DNA of 64,000 bases, from positions 735,001 through 799,000 of the forward strand of contig NZ_CP004006.1 of the NCBI RefSeq assembly GCF_000512355.1. Reading direction: 5' to 3'. Of this stretch, positions 9,161-18,136 are shown piece after piece (positions within the stretch are counted from its first letter, which is position 1; each line of letters begins with the position of its first letter). The notes beneath the pieces are model-generated. The model searched no databases and was not told the origin of the DNA. It saw only the letters and a program-made list of their open reading frames with translations. Position numbers and translations under genes: made by a program. The stretch is from Legionella oakridgensis ATCC 33761 = DSM 21215. Its GTDB lineage: Bacteria; Pseudomonadota; Gammaproteobacteria; Legionellales; Legionellaceae.

Positions 9161-10390
9161 CTCTGTGCGGGACAAAATTTAGATGGTTTTTGAGGATTTA
9201 GAGGTGAAGCAAAGGTAACTCGCTGATTAAATTCAAATAATTTATACTTCATTTCGCGAAAAAGGAGGTATAAATGAAGAACATCAGCGAGTTAAAGGGC
9301 ATATTAGGTCAACATTTAGGTTGGCACAAGGCTCGAATTAATTTTTTTGCGCGAGCTTTAATTGGTTTTTTGCTGGCCCGGAGCATTAATTTTAAAGAGA
9401 TTTCGGTTTTTATGCCTTCATTGGCGTTGATTGAATCACGCTATAAAAGGATTCAGCGGTTTTTTCGCGACTTTGAGATTGATTTTGATTTTATAGCCCG
9501 CTGGTTATTTTTATTGTTCTTTCATTCCTCAGATAAACTCTATTTATCCATTGACCGAACCAATTGGTTTTGGGGTCGAAGCAAAATCAATATATTCATG
9601 CTATCCATTTGTTATGAAGGTATTGCAATCCCTATCTATTGGCGTTTGCTTCCTAAAGCGGGCCATTCGACGGGTAGGGAACAAATTGCATTATTAAAGC
9701 GGTTTATCCAGCAATTTGGTACTCATCCGATTGAAGCGGTTCTTGCCGATAGGGAGTTTCCCAACAAAACGTTTATATCCTGGCTTCAAGAGCACAATAT
9801 ACCCTTTTATATGAGAATCAAGCATGACACGGCTGTCAAAATCCGGGCCAAAAAATATAAATCCGCCGGTGAAATCTTTGCAGGATTAAGTCCAAGAGTA
9901 CATCATGTCTTTCATATGCGCCTGACTTTGTTTCAGCATCAACTCTATCTTGCCGCCAGTAAAAACGAACGCAATGAATTGATGATTATCGTGACTAATG
10001 CCAACCCTAAAGTTGCTCTAGCTACCTACTTAAGACGGTGGGAAATCGAATGTCTTTTTCAAGCCTTTAAACAGAGGGGATTTCAGTTTGAGTCAACGCA
10101 GGTTACTCATTCTGCACGATTAGAAAAAATGCTCGCTTTTATGGCTATTGCCTTTGCCTGGGCTCATAAAACCGGGGAGTGGCAGGCAATTAAACGGCCA
10201 ATTAAGTGGACAGCCATTAAAAAACAACTAAGGCCAAGAACCAGCTTTTTCAAATATGGTCTCGATTTTATTCGCGATAAACTCAGCTCTTTTGGTTGCA
10301 AAATTGCCGAATTTAGAAAAATTATCCAACATCTTATTCCTCTTAATTTCATAACAGGCGCTGCTTCATGAAATTTTGTCCTGCACAGAG
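9161..10390 (+). mobile_element. Intact IS4-family insertion sequence (1,230 bp)
   Basis: Terminal inverted repeats of 20 bp at 9161-9180 and 10371-10390 match at 19 of 20 positions. They enclose one full transposase gene. A perfect 9-bp direct repeat (AGATAATTG) flanks the element at 9152-9160 and 10391-10399. The perfect duplication and open transposase indicate a recent insertion. The site is the divergent intergenic region between the caspase-like gene and the hypothetical gene at 10460. Confidence 0.95.
9274..10371 (+). CDS. IS4-family DDE transposase
   Basis: 365-residue transposase with all catalytic features: first Asp in YLSIDRTNW, second Asp in AVLADREF, and the IS4-family Y-(2)-R-(3)-E-(6)-K signature (YLRRWEIECLFQAFK), whose Glu completes the DDE triad. 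An AAAGGAGG ribosome-binding site precedes the ATG. The stop codon abuts the right inverted repeat. Apparently functional. Confidence 0.95.
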   Translation: MKNISELKGILGQHLGWHKARINFFARALIGFLLARSINFKEISVFMPSLALIESRYKRIQRFFRDFEIDFDFIARWLFLLFFHSSDKLYLSIDRTNWFWGRSKINIFMLSICYEGIAIPIYWRLLPKAGHSTGREQIALLKRFIQQFGTHPIEAVLADREFPNKTFISWLQEHNIPFYMRIKHDTAVKIRAKKYKSAGEIFAGLSPRVHHVFHMRLTLFQHQLYLAASKNERNELMIIVTNANPKVALATYLRRWEIECLFQAFKQRGFQFESTQVTHSARLEKMLAFMAIAFAWAHKTGEWQAIKRPIKWTAIKKQLRPRTSFFKYGLDFIRDKLSSFGCKIAEFRKIIQHLIPLNFITGAAS

Positions 10391-10399
10391 AGATAATTG
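10391..10399. repeat. 9-bp target site duplication, right copy
   Basis: AGATAATTG directly after the right inverted repeat, identical to 9152-9160. Confidence 0.9.
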
Positions 10400-10459
10400 A
10401 ATATATTCGTTGCTATTTGATTTTTTTTGATACCATTGTTTTTTAATTACTTAAGTTAA

Positions 10460-10888
10460 ATGATGCTTGTTTCAGACCATAAAAATCCAAATCATGCGGA
10501 TGATTATCTCAGTGATGTATTATTCTTTGTGCGTTATGTTCCTGAAGCTTTGGCAGGTGCAGTTAAACACGCGGCTATTGGGGCATTGCTAGGTTGGGGA
10601 ACCAGTTATGTTTGTTGGTCTGGTTTGCAGGCATTTGCTGCGGAACATCATGATGCAGTGGACTTAACTGGAAATCATGTAGCTGAGGGTGAGCAATTTC
10701 TTAGAATGTCGCGTCAGCCACAATTTAATAAAGTGACCCCACCTATTTCAGATATTTTGCCTGTCTATACAAGCGGTGTAGGAGCTTGTGCTGGTTTTTT
10801 CTATGGATTAAATAAAAAATGTCGGGAATATCCTGAGCGACTAAGACAGGAGCGAGAGTCCAGAGAAGCATCGCTGAATCCCGCCTGA
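10460..10888 (+). CDS. Hypothetical protein with two possible membrane segments
   Basis: 142 residues, not recognised. Two hydrophobic, glycine/alanine-rich stretches (about residues 34-62, HAAIGALLGWGTSYVCW, and about 103-117, TSGVGACAGFFYGL) flank a polar middle, suggesting a small membrane protein. The basic C-terminus (CREYPERLRQERESRE) is probably cytoplasmic. No clear Shine-Dalgarno site precedes the ATG; an alternative ATG is the next codon. It lies about 70 bp downstream of the IS4 element. Confidence 0.55.
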   Translation: MMLVSDHKNPNHADDYLSDVLFFVRYVPEALAGAVKHAAIGALLGWGTSYVCWSGLQAFAAEHHDAVDLTGNHVAEGEQFLRMSRQPQFNKVTPPISDILPVYTSGVGACAGFFYGLNKKCREYPERLRQERESREASLNPA

Positions 10889-10968
10889 GTGGTTCCTCGT
10901 TTTTCCATACGTGCGCAATGGCTGTTTGTTCATCAGAATATTTTTGGATTGGATTGCCTGGAGTGATT

Positions 10969-11718
10969 TTATTCCGATATTGCTCTGGCGCAACACCAGA
11001 CATCCACCTGAACTATTCCTTGTTTTTTTAAAGTCCCCGCTAGTTCATTGGCTGTGCTGCCTGTTGTTAGTAAATCATCTACTAGGGTGATGTGATGGTA
11101 GGGACTGGTATTCGTTGTAAAAGAGCCACGTAAATTTTGTTGTCTTTGTTTGCCATTTAGACCGGCTTGAGGTGCTGTATTTCGTATTTTTTTACAGAGT
11201 AATGGTTCATAAGGCATCTTTAAACGGACCGCTAAATATTTGGCGAGTTCGTTTGCCTGATTATATCCTCTGTCACGCAATCGTCCTGGATGCATGGGGA
11301 CAGGCACCAAGCATTGAGTATTATTCAGATCAGGGGGGGTCCTTAACATTAAATTGGCAATAAAAGAATTTAAATAAAGCCCTTCACGATATTTAAATTC
11401 ATGCAGCAGCGTACGTAATGGTTCCTCAAAACGATAGCTGGCAAACACCCGATCGAATAGGGGTTTTTTTCGTATGCATTGCCCACAAACTAAAAACTTA
11501 TCATCTGGCAATGGTATAGCACATATGCGGCAGGTAAAGCCTAAAGGGATAAAAAGTTCTGTGCATGTCTTGCAGATTGTTTCAAGTCCTTGATGATACT
11601 GATTACATAATGCACATATAGAAGGCAGTCTCAGTATTTGTGCTATACTTTTTGTTTTTTGACGCAGGCGTGTTAAATCCATGGCTAGCTTTGCTTTTTT
11701 ATAAAGATGGCCTGACAT
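10969..11718 (-). CDS. comF: ComF/GntX family phosphoribosyltransferase-like protein
   Basis: Competence-associated ComF family, involved in DNA uptake and processing of imported strands. The 249-residue protein has an N-terminal zinc-binding region with four Cys pairs (CALCNQ, CKTC, CRIC, CGQC) and a C-terminal phosphoribosyltransferase fold with the PRPP-binding motif ITLVDDLLTTGST. An internal ATG at 11682 (MDLTRLRQK) is an alternative start. It is divergent from bioC, about 70 bp away. Confidence 0.9.
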   Translation of the reverse strand: MSGHLYKKAKLAMDLTRLRQKTKSIAQILRLPSICALCNQYHQGLETICKTCTELFIPLGFTCRICAIPLPDDKFLVCGQCIRKKPLFDRVFASYRFEEPLRTLLHEFKYREGLYLNSFIANLMLRTPPDLNNTQCLVPVPMHPGRLRDRGYNQANELAKYLAVRLKMPYEPLLCKKIRNTAPQAGLNGKQRQQNLRGSFTTNTSPYHHITLVDDLLTTGSTANELAGTLKKQGIVQVDVWCCARAISE

Positions 11719-11785
11719 TCCAAAACATCAGTGAAATCCACTGAATAGAGCGGATTAGGCGCACCAAATATTCCATTGGTCTATC

Positions 11786-12655
11786 ATGAGTTTGAAATTT
11801 GAAATTTGCAATGCCTTTAATATCCATGCGCAGGAGTATGAGCAAGCTGCTAAAGTACAGATGGAAATTGGTGAGCGTCTTTTTGAGCGGTTGCACTATT
11901 TAAAAATTACACCGCGCTATATTCTTGATTTAGGTTGCGGTACTGGTGTTTTTACCCGGCGTTTAAAAAAACAGTATCCTCAAGCGCAAGTGATTGGCTT
12001 TGATTTAGCTCATGCGATGCTTATGCAAGCGAAAAAAAAACAGACATGGCGAAAGAAATGGTCATTAGTTAATGGCGATATGATGGCCATGCCGTTCGTT
12101 TCTGGTCTTTTTGATTTAGTGTTTGCCAATCAAGTATTGCACTGGGCTTATCCCATTTCTTCCGTCATGGGTGAGTTAAATCGAGTGATGAATTCACAAG
12201 GATGCTTAATGTTTTCTACGTTAGGCCCCGATACCTTTCAAGAGTTAAGGCAGGCTTGGGCCCAAGTCAATCGTTATGCTCATACTAATGATTTTGTGGA
12301 TATGCACGATCTTGGTGATTGCTTATTGGCTGAACATTTTATTGATCCTGTCGTTGATATGGAAATGTTGACGGCTCATTACACTTCTTTGTCTCATCTT
12401 CTTAAGGCGTTAAAAGCGCAAGGAGTACGTAATATTAATCGGGCACGTAATCAAGGTTTGACTGGCAAAAGTGCCTGGCATAAATTTGAAGAAGCTTTTA
12501 CCGCTTTACGGACGGAAACAGGCAAGTTTCCGCTAACGTATGAAGTTATCTATGGCCATGCGTGGAAAGGTATGCAACGACGTCTAGGTAACGGAACAGA
12601 AACCAGGATTTCAGTTGAGCAATTGCGAGGTGCGGTAAAACCTCAGTCTTCATAA
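11786..12655 (+). CDS. bioC: Malonyl-ACP O-methyltransferase BioC
   Basis: Methylates malonyl-ACP so that fatty-acid synthesis can build the pimeloyl precursor of biotin. The 289-residue class I methyltransferase has the AdoMet motif LDLGCGTGVFTRRL near residues 49-62, the acidic strand-2 end (VIGFDLAHAM), and the BioC-like N-terminus (FNIHAQEYEQAAKVQ). Other biotin genes are absent from the window, so bioC is unlinked or at an edge here. Confidence 0.9.
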   Translation: MSLKFEICNAFNIHAQEYEQAAKVQMEIGERLFERLHYLKITPRYILDLGCGTGVFTRRLKKQYPQAQVIGFDLAHAMLMQAKKKQTWRKKWSLVNGDMMAMPFVSGLFDLVFANQVLHWAYPISSVMGELNRVMNSQGCLMFSTLGPDTFQELRQAWAQVNRYAHTNDFVDMHDLGDCLLAEHFIDPVVDMEMLTAHYTSLSHLLKALKAQGVRNINRARNQGLTGKSAWHKFEEAFTALRTETGKFPLTYEVIYGHAWKGMQRRLGNGTETRISVEQLRGAVKPQSS

Positions 12656-12691
12656 CACCATATAATTTAGATTCCAAGTTAAGGAGAAAAC

Positions 12692-13510
12692 ATGGAGTTT
12701 GTTAGTCGTTACATCGCGCATCAACCTGATGAACAGGGCATGATTCAATATTCGACTGAGGAGCATCGCGTTTGGCGTATATTATTCGAACGTCAATGTA
12801 AATTACTTGCAGGGCGAGCATGCAATGAGTTTTTAAAAGGATTAGAAAGCCTTGCGCTCACGGCGGATTCAATCCCTCAATTGCCTCATGTAAGTCGGCG
12901 TTTGGATTCGTTAACTGGATGGCAAGTTGTTCCCGTAGCCGCGTTAATTTCAGCTCGTGAATTTTTCGAGTTATTGGCCAAACGTCAATTTCCAGCAGCG
13001 ACGTTTATCCGGGTTGAAGAAGAGTTGGATTATGTAAAAGAACCTGATATTTTCCATGAACTTTTTGGTCATTGTCCTATGCTGACGGATCCTGTCTATG
13101 CGGATTTTGTACAAGACTATGCAAAGAAAGTCCTGGAATTTCCAGAACAGGATTGGGCGCTTTTGCAACGGTTATTTTGGTTTACTGTCGAATTTGGTTT
13201 GATTAAAACGGCCCCAGGAATCAGGGCTTATGGTGGCGGTATCTTATCTTCTATCAGCGAAACGGTTTATAGTGTGGAAAGTGAGATAGCCATGCGAGTT
13301 TTGTTTGAACCGGTTGCAGCATTTCGGATGCCTTATCGAATTGATATGCTTCAGCCTGTTTATTTTGTGATTGATGAGTACCAACAATTGTATTATTTTG
13401 TTAAATCGGATATCGGCAAGCTAATTCGTCGGGCGCGTGAACTGGGTGAATATCCTCCTTTTTTCCCGGTCAGTGACAATAATCCGAATATTCACATTCA
13501 TGCTTGTTAA
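12692..13510 (+). CDS. phhA: Phenylalanine 4-monooxygenase
   Basis: Iron- and pterin-dependent hydroxylase converting phenylalanine to tyrosine. In Legionella it feeds the homogentisate route to pyomelanin. The 272-residue bacterial catalytic domain has the iron ligands His122 and His127 (PDIFHELFGHCP) and Glu167 (FTVEFGL). AAGGAG sits 6-7 nt upstream of the ATG. A TATAAT at 12661-12666 could be a -10 element, but I see no convincing -35. It lies upstream of letA in the same direction. Confidence 0.96.
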   Translation: MEFVSRYIAHQPDEQGMIQYSTEEHRVWRILFERQCKLLAGRACNEFLKGLESLALTADSIPQLPHVSRRLDSLTGWQVVPVAALISAREFFELLAKRQFPAATFIRVEEELDYVKEPDIFHELFGHCPMLTDPVYADFVQDYAKKVLEFPEQDWALLQRLFWFTVEFGLIKTAPGIRAYGGGILSSISETVYSVESEIAMRVLFEPVAAFRMPYRIDMLQPVYFVIDEYQQLYYFVKSDIGKLIRRARELGEYPPFFPVSDNNPNIHIHAC

Positions 13511-13664
13511 TATTGGCATTTGCTTTTGTAAAACGTATAGGCCATATCAATGTCCTTATAGTTCACTATGAGCATTGTATTTACTACCATTGTAATGAGT
13601 TGTTACTCTTGTTAATATCCTTGCATCTTTTTATGTTCATTGACTGTTCTATCAGGAGCATCGC

Positions 13665-14324
13665 TTGATAAAAGTATTAATTGTTGATGACCATGCTTTG
13701 GTGCGAATGGGTATTCGACGATTATTGGAAGATTTGCCCGACGTAGATGTTGTTGGAGAAGCGGAAAGTGGTGAGGTTGCCTTAACATTAGTGAAAGCAT
13801 GCAAGCCCGATGTGGTGTTGCTGGACATGAAAATGCCCGGCATCGATGGTTGGGAAGTGACCAGACGTCTTAAGAAGTCTAATCCTCAGGTAAAGGTTAT
13901 CGCTGTAACCGCAGTGTGCGCTGAGCCATTGCCGACTCGGGTTTTGCAATTAGGTGCCATGGGGTATCTGACTAAAGAGTCCGGGATAGAAGAAATGGCG
14001 GCAGCTATTCGTAAGGTACATAAAGGTGAAAAGTATTTAAGTGCTGAAATTGCCCAGAAAATGGCAATCAATAGTCTACAAGCCCCTCAGGAGTCCCCCT
14101 TTGATCTGCTGTCTGAACGGGAAATGCAAGTGATGTTGATGATAACCAGTGGTATGACCGTTCAGGATATTGCTGATCGATTATTTCTCAGTAGCAAGAC
14201 AATTAATGGTTATCGTTATCGTATCTTCGAGAAGCTGGTGATTAAAAATGATGTTGAGCTTACTTATCTCGCTATGAAGCATCGAGTCATAGAGCAACCG
14301 CATAACCCATTAAAGGATGAGTGA
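13665..14324 (+). CDS. letA: Two-component response regulator LetA/GacA/UvrY
   Basis: Regulator of the LetA/LetS (GacA/GacS) system, which in Legionella drives the transmissive phase through small RNAs that titrate CsrA. The 219-residue protein has a receiver domain with Asp8, Asp9, phospho-acceptor Asp54 (VLLDMKMPG) and a Lys in GYLTKES, then a LuxR-type helix-turn-helix (LSEREMQVMLM...IADRLFLSSKTINGYRYRI). The start is TTG, supported by CAGGAG 6 nt upstream. The sensor kinase is not in the window. As in other gammaproteobacteria it precedes uvrC, but a repeat element separates them here. Confidence 0.93.
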   Translation: MIKVLIVDDHALVRMGIRRLLEDLPDVDVVGEAESGEVALTLVKACKPDVVLLDMKMPGIDGWEVTRRLKKSNPQVKVIAVTAVCAEPLPTRVLQLGAMGYLTKESGIEEMAAAIRKVHKGEKYLSAEIAQKMAINSLQAPQESPFDLLSEREMQVMLMITSGMTVQDIADRLFLSSKTINGYRYRIFEKLVIKNDVELTYLAMKHRVIEQPHNPLKDE

Positions 14325-14660
14325 TTAATTTTTTCATATTGCTCATTCTTATCGCCTATATTTTTGTGTGTCTTGTTAATCCTTTTAAAGGCACGTGGTA
14401 CAAAGCTTTATTTTAGACGTATACTTTCTTAAGAAGAATCTATTACCTTTCCCATTTAATTAATTTGACAGGTTGAGTTGTACAAATGGTTCTGTTTTCT
14501 GTCATCCCCGCGAAGGCGAGGATCCAGTCTGAACAGAGCACAGAGCCACATTAAATATGGTTTCCCGCCTTCGTGGGAATGACAGATAGCCTGTTAAATT
14601 AAATGGAAAAAGCACTAAAAAGAGATTCATTGATGATGTTGTTTAGGAATAGTTATTGCA
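14325..14660 (+). other. letA-uvrC intergenic region
   Basis: 336 bp without a gene. Its main content is the palindromic element at 14448-14610. No convincing uvrC promoter or tRNA was seen in the rest. Confidence 0.6.
14448..14610. repeat. MITE/REP-like imperfect palindrome
   Basis: An about 160-bp imperfect palindrome with no ORF. Inner arms 14499-14524 and 14560-14585 carry the widespread CTGTCAT(C/T)CCC-CGAAGGCG type sequence in opposite orientation. Outer arms 14448-14472 and 14591-14610 (TTAATTT-ACAGG type) also match as inverted copies with an indel. The nested symmetry suggests a miniature inverted-repeat element or REP-like unit inserted between letA and uvrC. I saw no other copy of this exact unit in the window. 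Confidence 0.7.
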
Positions 14661-16502
14661 ATGTTAGATAATCTAAGTACTTTTCTTGCCAACTTAACGA
14701 CCGAGCCTGGCGTTTATCGCATGCTGGATGCCAAGGGAAATGTGCTATACATCGGTAAAGCGGCTAATATAAAAAAACGAGTAAGCAGTTATTTTACCAA
14801 AACGGATGCAGGCGCAAAAACACGTTCGCTGGTCAATCAGATAGCAGCAATAGAAGTTAGTATTACTCGCAGTGAGACAGAGGCCTTGCTCCTTGAAAGC
14901 AGTTTAATTAAATCACTGCGCCCTAAATACAATGTTTTGTTACGCGACGATAAATCGTACCCGTTTATTCATGTCACCAATCAACACGCTTATCCCCGCA
15001 TGGAAGTGATGCGTTATAAACATAAGCCTAAAAAAGGGGATTTTTTTGGCCCATATCCTAGTGTTACCGCAGTAAGAGAAATGTTAAGCACTATTCAAAA
15101 AGTATTTAAGATCCGTAATTGCAGCGACAGTGACTTTAGCAGTCGTACGCGACCTTGTTTGCAGTATCAAATTAAACGATGCAGTGCACCTTGTACCGCA
15201 TATATATCGGAACGTGAATATCAGCAATCGGTTGTTGATGCGACACGGTTTTTACAAGGTAAAAGTCAGGATATTCTTACCGAATTAGAAATTCGTATGG
15301 AGGAGGCTGTCAAGCGTCTTGAATTTGAAGAAGCTGCCCGATTGCGGGACCAAATCAAGAGTTTACGCTTGACACAAGAACAGCAAGGCATGGTGCAATT
15401 GCAGGGAGATGCAGATGTTATAGTGATTGAGGCGCGCCCCGGATTTGCCTGCATTCAATGGGTAACTGTACGAGATGGTCAAGTGATGGGAAATCAGAGT
15501 TTCTTTCCTTCTGTACCAGCGGAGGCGTTAGAGGAGGATGATGGGGAAGCGAGTGTGTGGCAACAAGTTTTTGCTGCCTTTATTGGCTATTTTTATGTAG
15601 ATTCTCCAGAAAGAATTCCACCGCTTATTTTGACAAATCATCCAATAGAAGATCAGCAAGCGCTTCAGGCTACATTGAGCTCATTGCGTGGTAAAACATG
15701 CCGAATTCAAACGAAACCGCGAGGGATAAAAGCCCGTTGGCTGGATTTTGCCTCTAATAATTTAGAAAAGGTTGTTGCGGAGTATTTAACTTCCACCACA
15801 ATAATAGCAAAACGCTATGAAGCATTGCAGACTTTATTGAAGTTGCATGAAAAAATCATGCGCATGGAATGTTTTGATGTTAGTCATACACAAGGGGATT
15901 CCACGGTGGCATCTTGCGTTGTTTTTGATGCTCATGGCCCATCCAAAAAAGAGTATCGCCGTTTCAATATCACCGGCATCACTCCTGGTGATGACTATAA
16001 AGCGTTGGAGCAAGCTATTCGAAGACGATTTAAAAAACTGGCAGCAGAACAACGATTGCCAACCATCTTGATTGTTGATGGGGGTAAAGGACAAGTGGCG
16101 GCGGCAGCTCGTGTTTTCGATGAATTAAATGTAAAAAGCGTTAAACTGTTAGGAATTGCCAAGGGCCCGACCCGCAAAGCGGGTCAAGAACAAATTATTC
16201 TTGCAGACGAAGCACAGGAGATTATTTTACCGCCAGATTCTCCGGCATTACATCTAATTCAATACATTCGTGATGAAGCTCATCGGTTCGCCATTACGTT
16301 GCACCGCAAGAAAAGACAAAAGGCAAGCTTTACCTCATCGCTTGAATCCATTGCGGGAGTCGGTGGAAAACGCCGCCAGGCCTTATTGCGGCGATTTGGA
16401 GGATTGCGGGAATTGGCAAAAGCTCCTGTGAATGAAATCGCTAAGGTGCAAGGAATCAGCGAGAGTCTTGCGGCACGTATTTATGAGCATTTTCATTCTT
16501 AG
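14661..16502 (+). CDS. uvrC: UvrABC system protein C (excinuclease)
   Basis: Makes both incisions in nucleotide excision repair after UvrA/UvrB damage recognition. The 613-residue protein has the N-terminal GIY-YIG nuclease ([18 protein letters not shown]), the Cys-rich region ([13 protein letters not shown]), the UvrB-interacting UVR motif near residues 205-235 ([19 protein letters not shown]), the RNase H-like C-terminal nuclease ([24 protein letters not shown]) and two helix-hairpin-helix motifs at the end. Full length. Confidence 0.97.
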   Translation: MLDNLSTFLANLTTEPGVYRMLDAKGNVLYIGKAANIKKRVSSYFTKTDAGAKTRSLVNQIAAIEVSITRSETEALLLESSLIKSLRPKYNVLLRDDKSYPFIHVTNQHAYPRMEVMRYKHKPKKGDFFGPYPSVTAVREMLSTIQKVFKIRNCSDSDFSSRTRPCLQYQIKRCSAPCTAYISEREYQQSVVDATRFLQGKSQDILTELEIRMEEAVKRLEFEEAARLRDQIKSLRLTQEQQGMVQLQGDADVIVIEARPGFACIQWVTVRDGQVMGNQSFFPSVPAEALEEDDGEASVWQQVFAAFIGYFYVDSPERIPPLILTNHPIEDQQALQATLSSLRGKTCRIQTKPRGIKARWLDFASNNLEKVVAEYLTSTTIIAKRYEALQTLLKLHEKIMRMECFDVSHTQGDSTVASCVVFDAHGPSKKEYRRFNITGITPGDDYKALEQAIRRRFKKLAAEQRLPTILIVDGGKGQVAAAARVFDELNVKSVKLLGIAKGPTRKAGQEQIILADEAQEIILPPDSPALHLIQYIRDEAHRFAITLHRKKRQKASFTSSLESIAGVGGKRRQALLRRFGGLRELAKAPVNEIAKVQGISESLAARIYEHFHS

Positions 16503-16788
16503 GATCTATGTACATTATATTTCATGTTATGGTTGCAAATTGGTCTGATTGGTACCATATTACTTTTAAATTCGTTAGAGCTTGCTGTTCGTCTTATTCA
16601 AATGCAAAGTGACACTTTAAAACACAAAGTGGCACTCAATCACCCAAATTTTCGCTTCGTAAAATGAAATGTAAACAGACCCTAATATTTTCGCAATAAT
16701 CATTGATTTTTAGCTAAACTTTTTCTGGAAATAGACGAAAATAAAGTTAAAGATATAAGTAAATGAATTTCCTTAAGGGAATTAAATC
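16503..16788 (+). other. uvrC-enhA intergenic region
   Basis: 286 bp without a gene. It contains two near-copies of an AAAGTG(A/G)CACT motif (about 16607-16640) that look like the decayed end of a transposon. No clear promoter was identified for the enh genes. AAGGGA about 8 nt upstream of 16789 serves enhA. Confidence 0.4.
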
Positions 16789-17532
16789 ATGAGCAAGAAG
16801 AAACTGGTGGTCGCAGCGATGTTGTCTCTGGTAGCAGCCGTTGCAAAGTCTGCAGACAAGCCGCTTTATTATGGAACGGCTCTCTGTCAATATCCACAAT
16901 ATCAATGCATTAAAGTAGGTCGTGGAGAAAGCTGGGAAAAATTATTTCCTGATGAGACGCAACGTGACTTGGTTCAGCGGCTTAATCGCAGTTATAACTA
17001 TTTATGGCCAGGAAAGGAAATTGTTGTTCCAACAAATCTTAATGAAGTTACTATATTTGATCTTTCTCCTTTTCCATTAAAAATTCAGTCGCAAGAAAAA
17101 GTGAAACAAATTATTGTGGATCAAGATAAGTTGGCGTGGGGTGCTTATGATGAACAAGGTCGGTTAGTCAAGTGGGGTCCCATTTCTTCTGGAAGTGATA
17201 AATGTTCAGATAACAGCAGCCCGACATGTCGGACTAAGACAGGCATCTACCGAATCTTTAGCAAGGAAAGTGAACGTTGCAAATCCAATGTTTTTCCTAT
17301 AGGAAAAGGTGGGGCTAAAATGCCTTATTGCATGTATTTTCATAAAGGGCTTGCTTTGCATGGCTCCGATGATATTCCAGGTTATCGTGCCAGCCACGGA
17401 TGTGTTCGAATGTTTACGAGAGATGCTAAATGGTTGAATGAGGAGTTTGTAGAATTATCAAATGAGCGTAATAATTTTTTGGGAACCAAAGTGGTGATTC
17501 GTCCAATAACTGACACTGAGAAAAAACAATGA
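16789..17532 (+). CDS. enhA: EnhA-type exported L,D-transpeptidase
   Basis: YkuD-fold L,D-transpeptidase of the periplasm, expected to act on peptidoglycan. Residues 1-22 form a signal peptide (MSKKKLVVAAMLSLVAAVAKSA). A short LysM-like segment with GESWEKLFP precedes the catalytic domain. The active-site signature is complete: His191 (LHGSDD), His203 and catalytic Cys205 (SHGCVRM). It is the first gene of a probable enhABC operon, known in Legionella as enhanced-entry genes. Confidence 0.88.
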   Translation: MSKKKLVVAAMLSLVAAVAKSADKPLYYGTALCQYPQYQCIKVGRGESWEKLFPDETQRDLVQRLNRSYNYLWPGKEIVVPTNLNEVTIFDLSPFPLKIQSQEKVKQIIVDQDKLAWGAYDEQGRLVKWGPISSGSDKCSDNSSPTCRTKTGIYRIFSKESERCKSNVFPIGKGGAKMPYCMYFHKGLALHGSDDIPGYRASHGCVRMFTRDAKWLNEEFVELSNERNNFLGTKVVIRPITDTEKKQ

Positions 17533-18074
17533 ATATAACTCCTGTGATGAAGCAAAATTTATTACCAATGGCTGCTTTTGTGTTGCTCTTGATAGGAATG
17601 ACTACAGCCACTGCTGCCACCGCTGTTTCTAAGGAAAAAGAAGATGCCAGCAATCCTCTAGGATGCCGTGACGTAGGTTATCAATTCCAATTAAAAATAC
17701 TTGAACTTCTTCCTGAAGAGGCGGGTGAGCGGAATTCATTGTATTTTGTCTTTAATAAATTGGATAAGCCGATTAATCTTTATCAAATGCGCCATGGGGA
17801 GAGTTCACGCAGTATTTATTTAAACCACCTTATCCAGCCCAAGCAATGGGCGGTATTATCAACGTGTGAAAAACAACTTAAATACATTTGCACGGTTGAT
17901 GACAGTAAATCACACTATGGTAAAGTGGTGGATTGTGAACAAAGCGTGCAAGTATGTGAATTTGCCCGGGTTAGATTTGGTCTTAATAATCGGGGAAATC
18001 ATTGGATAGTGAATAGCAATACCAAAGGTGGTGCTGTCCGAGAAGTAGTGCATTATGGCATTATCCCACAATAG
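17529..18074 (+). CDS. enhB: EnhB-like small exported protein
   Basis: 181 residues with an N-terminal signal segment (LLPMAAFVLLLIGMTTATAA) and several Cys, consistent with a periplasmic protein. I see no catalytic motif. The call rests on position between enhA and enhC. The start codon overlaps the enhA stop (ATGA), implying translational coupling. An alternative start is the second ATG at 17547. Confidence 0.75.
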   Translation: MNITPVMKQNLLPMAAFVLLLIGMTTATAATAVSKEKEDASNPLGCRDVGYQFQLKILELLPEEAGERNSLYFVFNKLDKPINLYQMRHGESSRSIYLNHLIQPKQWAVLSTCEKQLKYICTVDDSKSHYGKVVDCEQSVQVCEFARVRFGLNNRGNHWIVNSNTKGGAVREVVHYGIIPQ

Positions 18075-18136
18075 GTACTCAAAATAAGGTTGATAAAACA
18101 GTATGTTATCGTGGCGCAATGAATAAGGGGAATCAA

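Noticed and set aside
10743-11003. 86-codon minus-strand frame between the hypothetical gene and comF
   Set aside because: Overlaps the + strand hypothetical gene and the comF end; no ribosome site or recognisable motif.
16600-16645. AAAGTG(A/G)CACT repeats considered as a CRISPR-like or IS21 end
   Set aside because: Only two imperfect copies, no spacer regularity and no transposase nearby.
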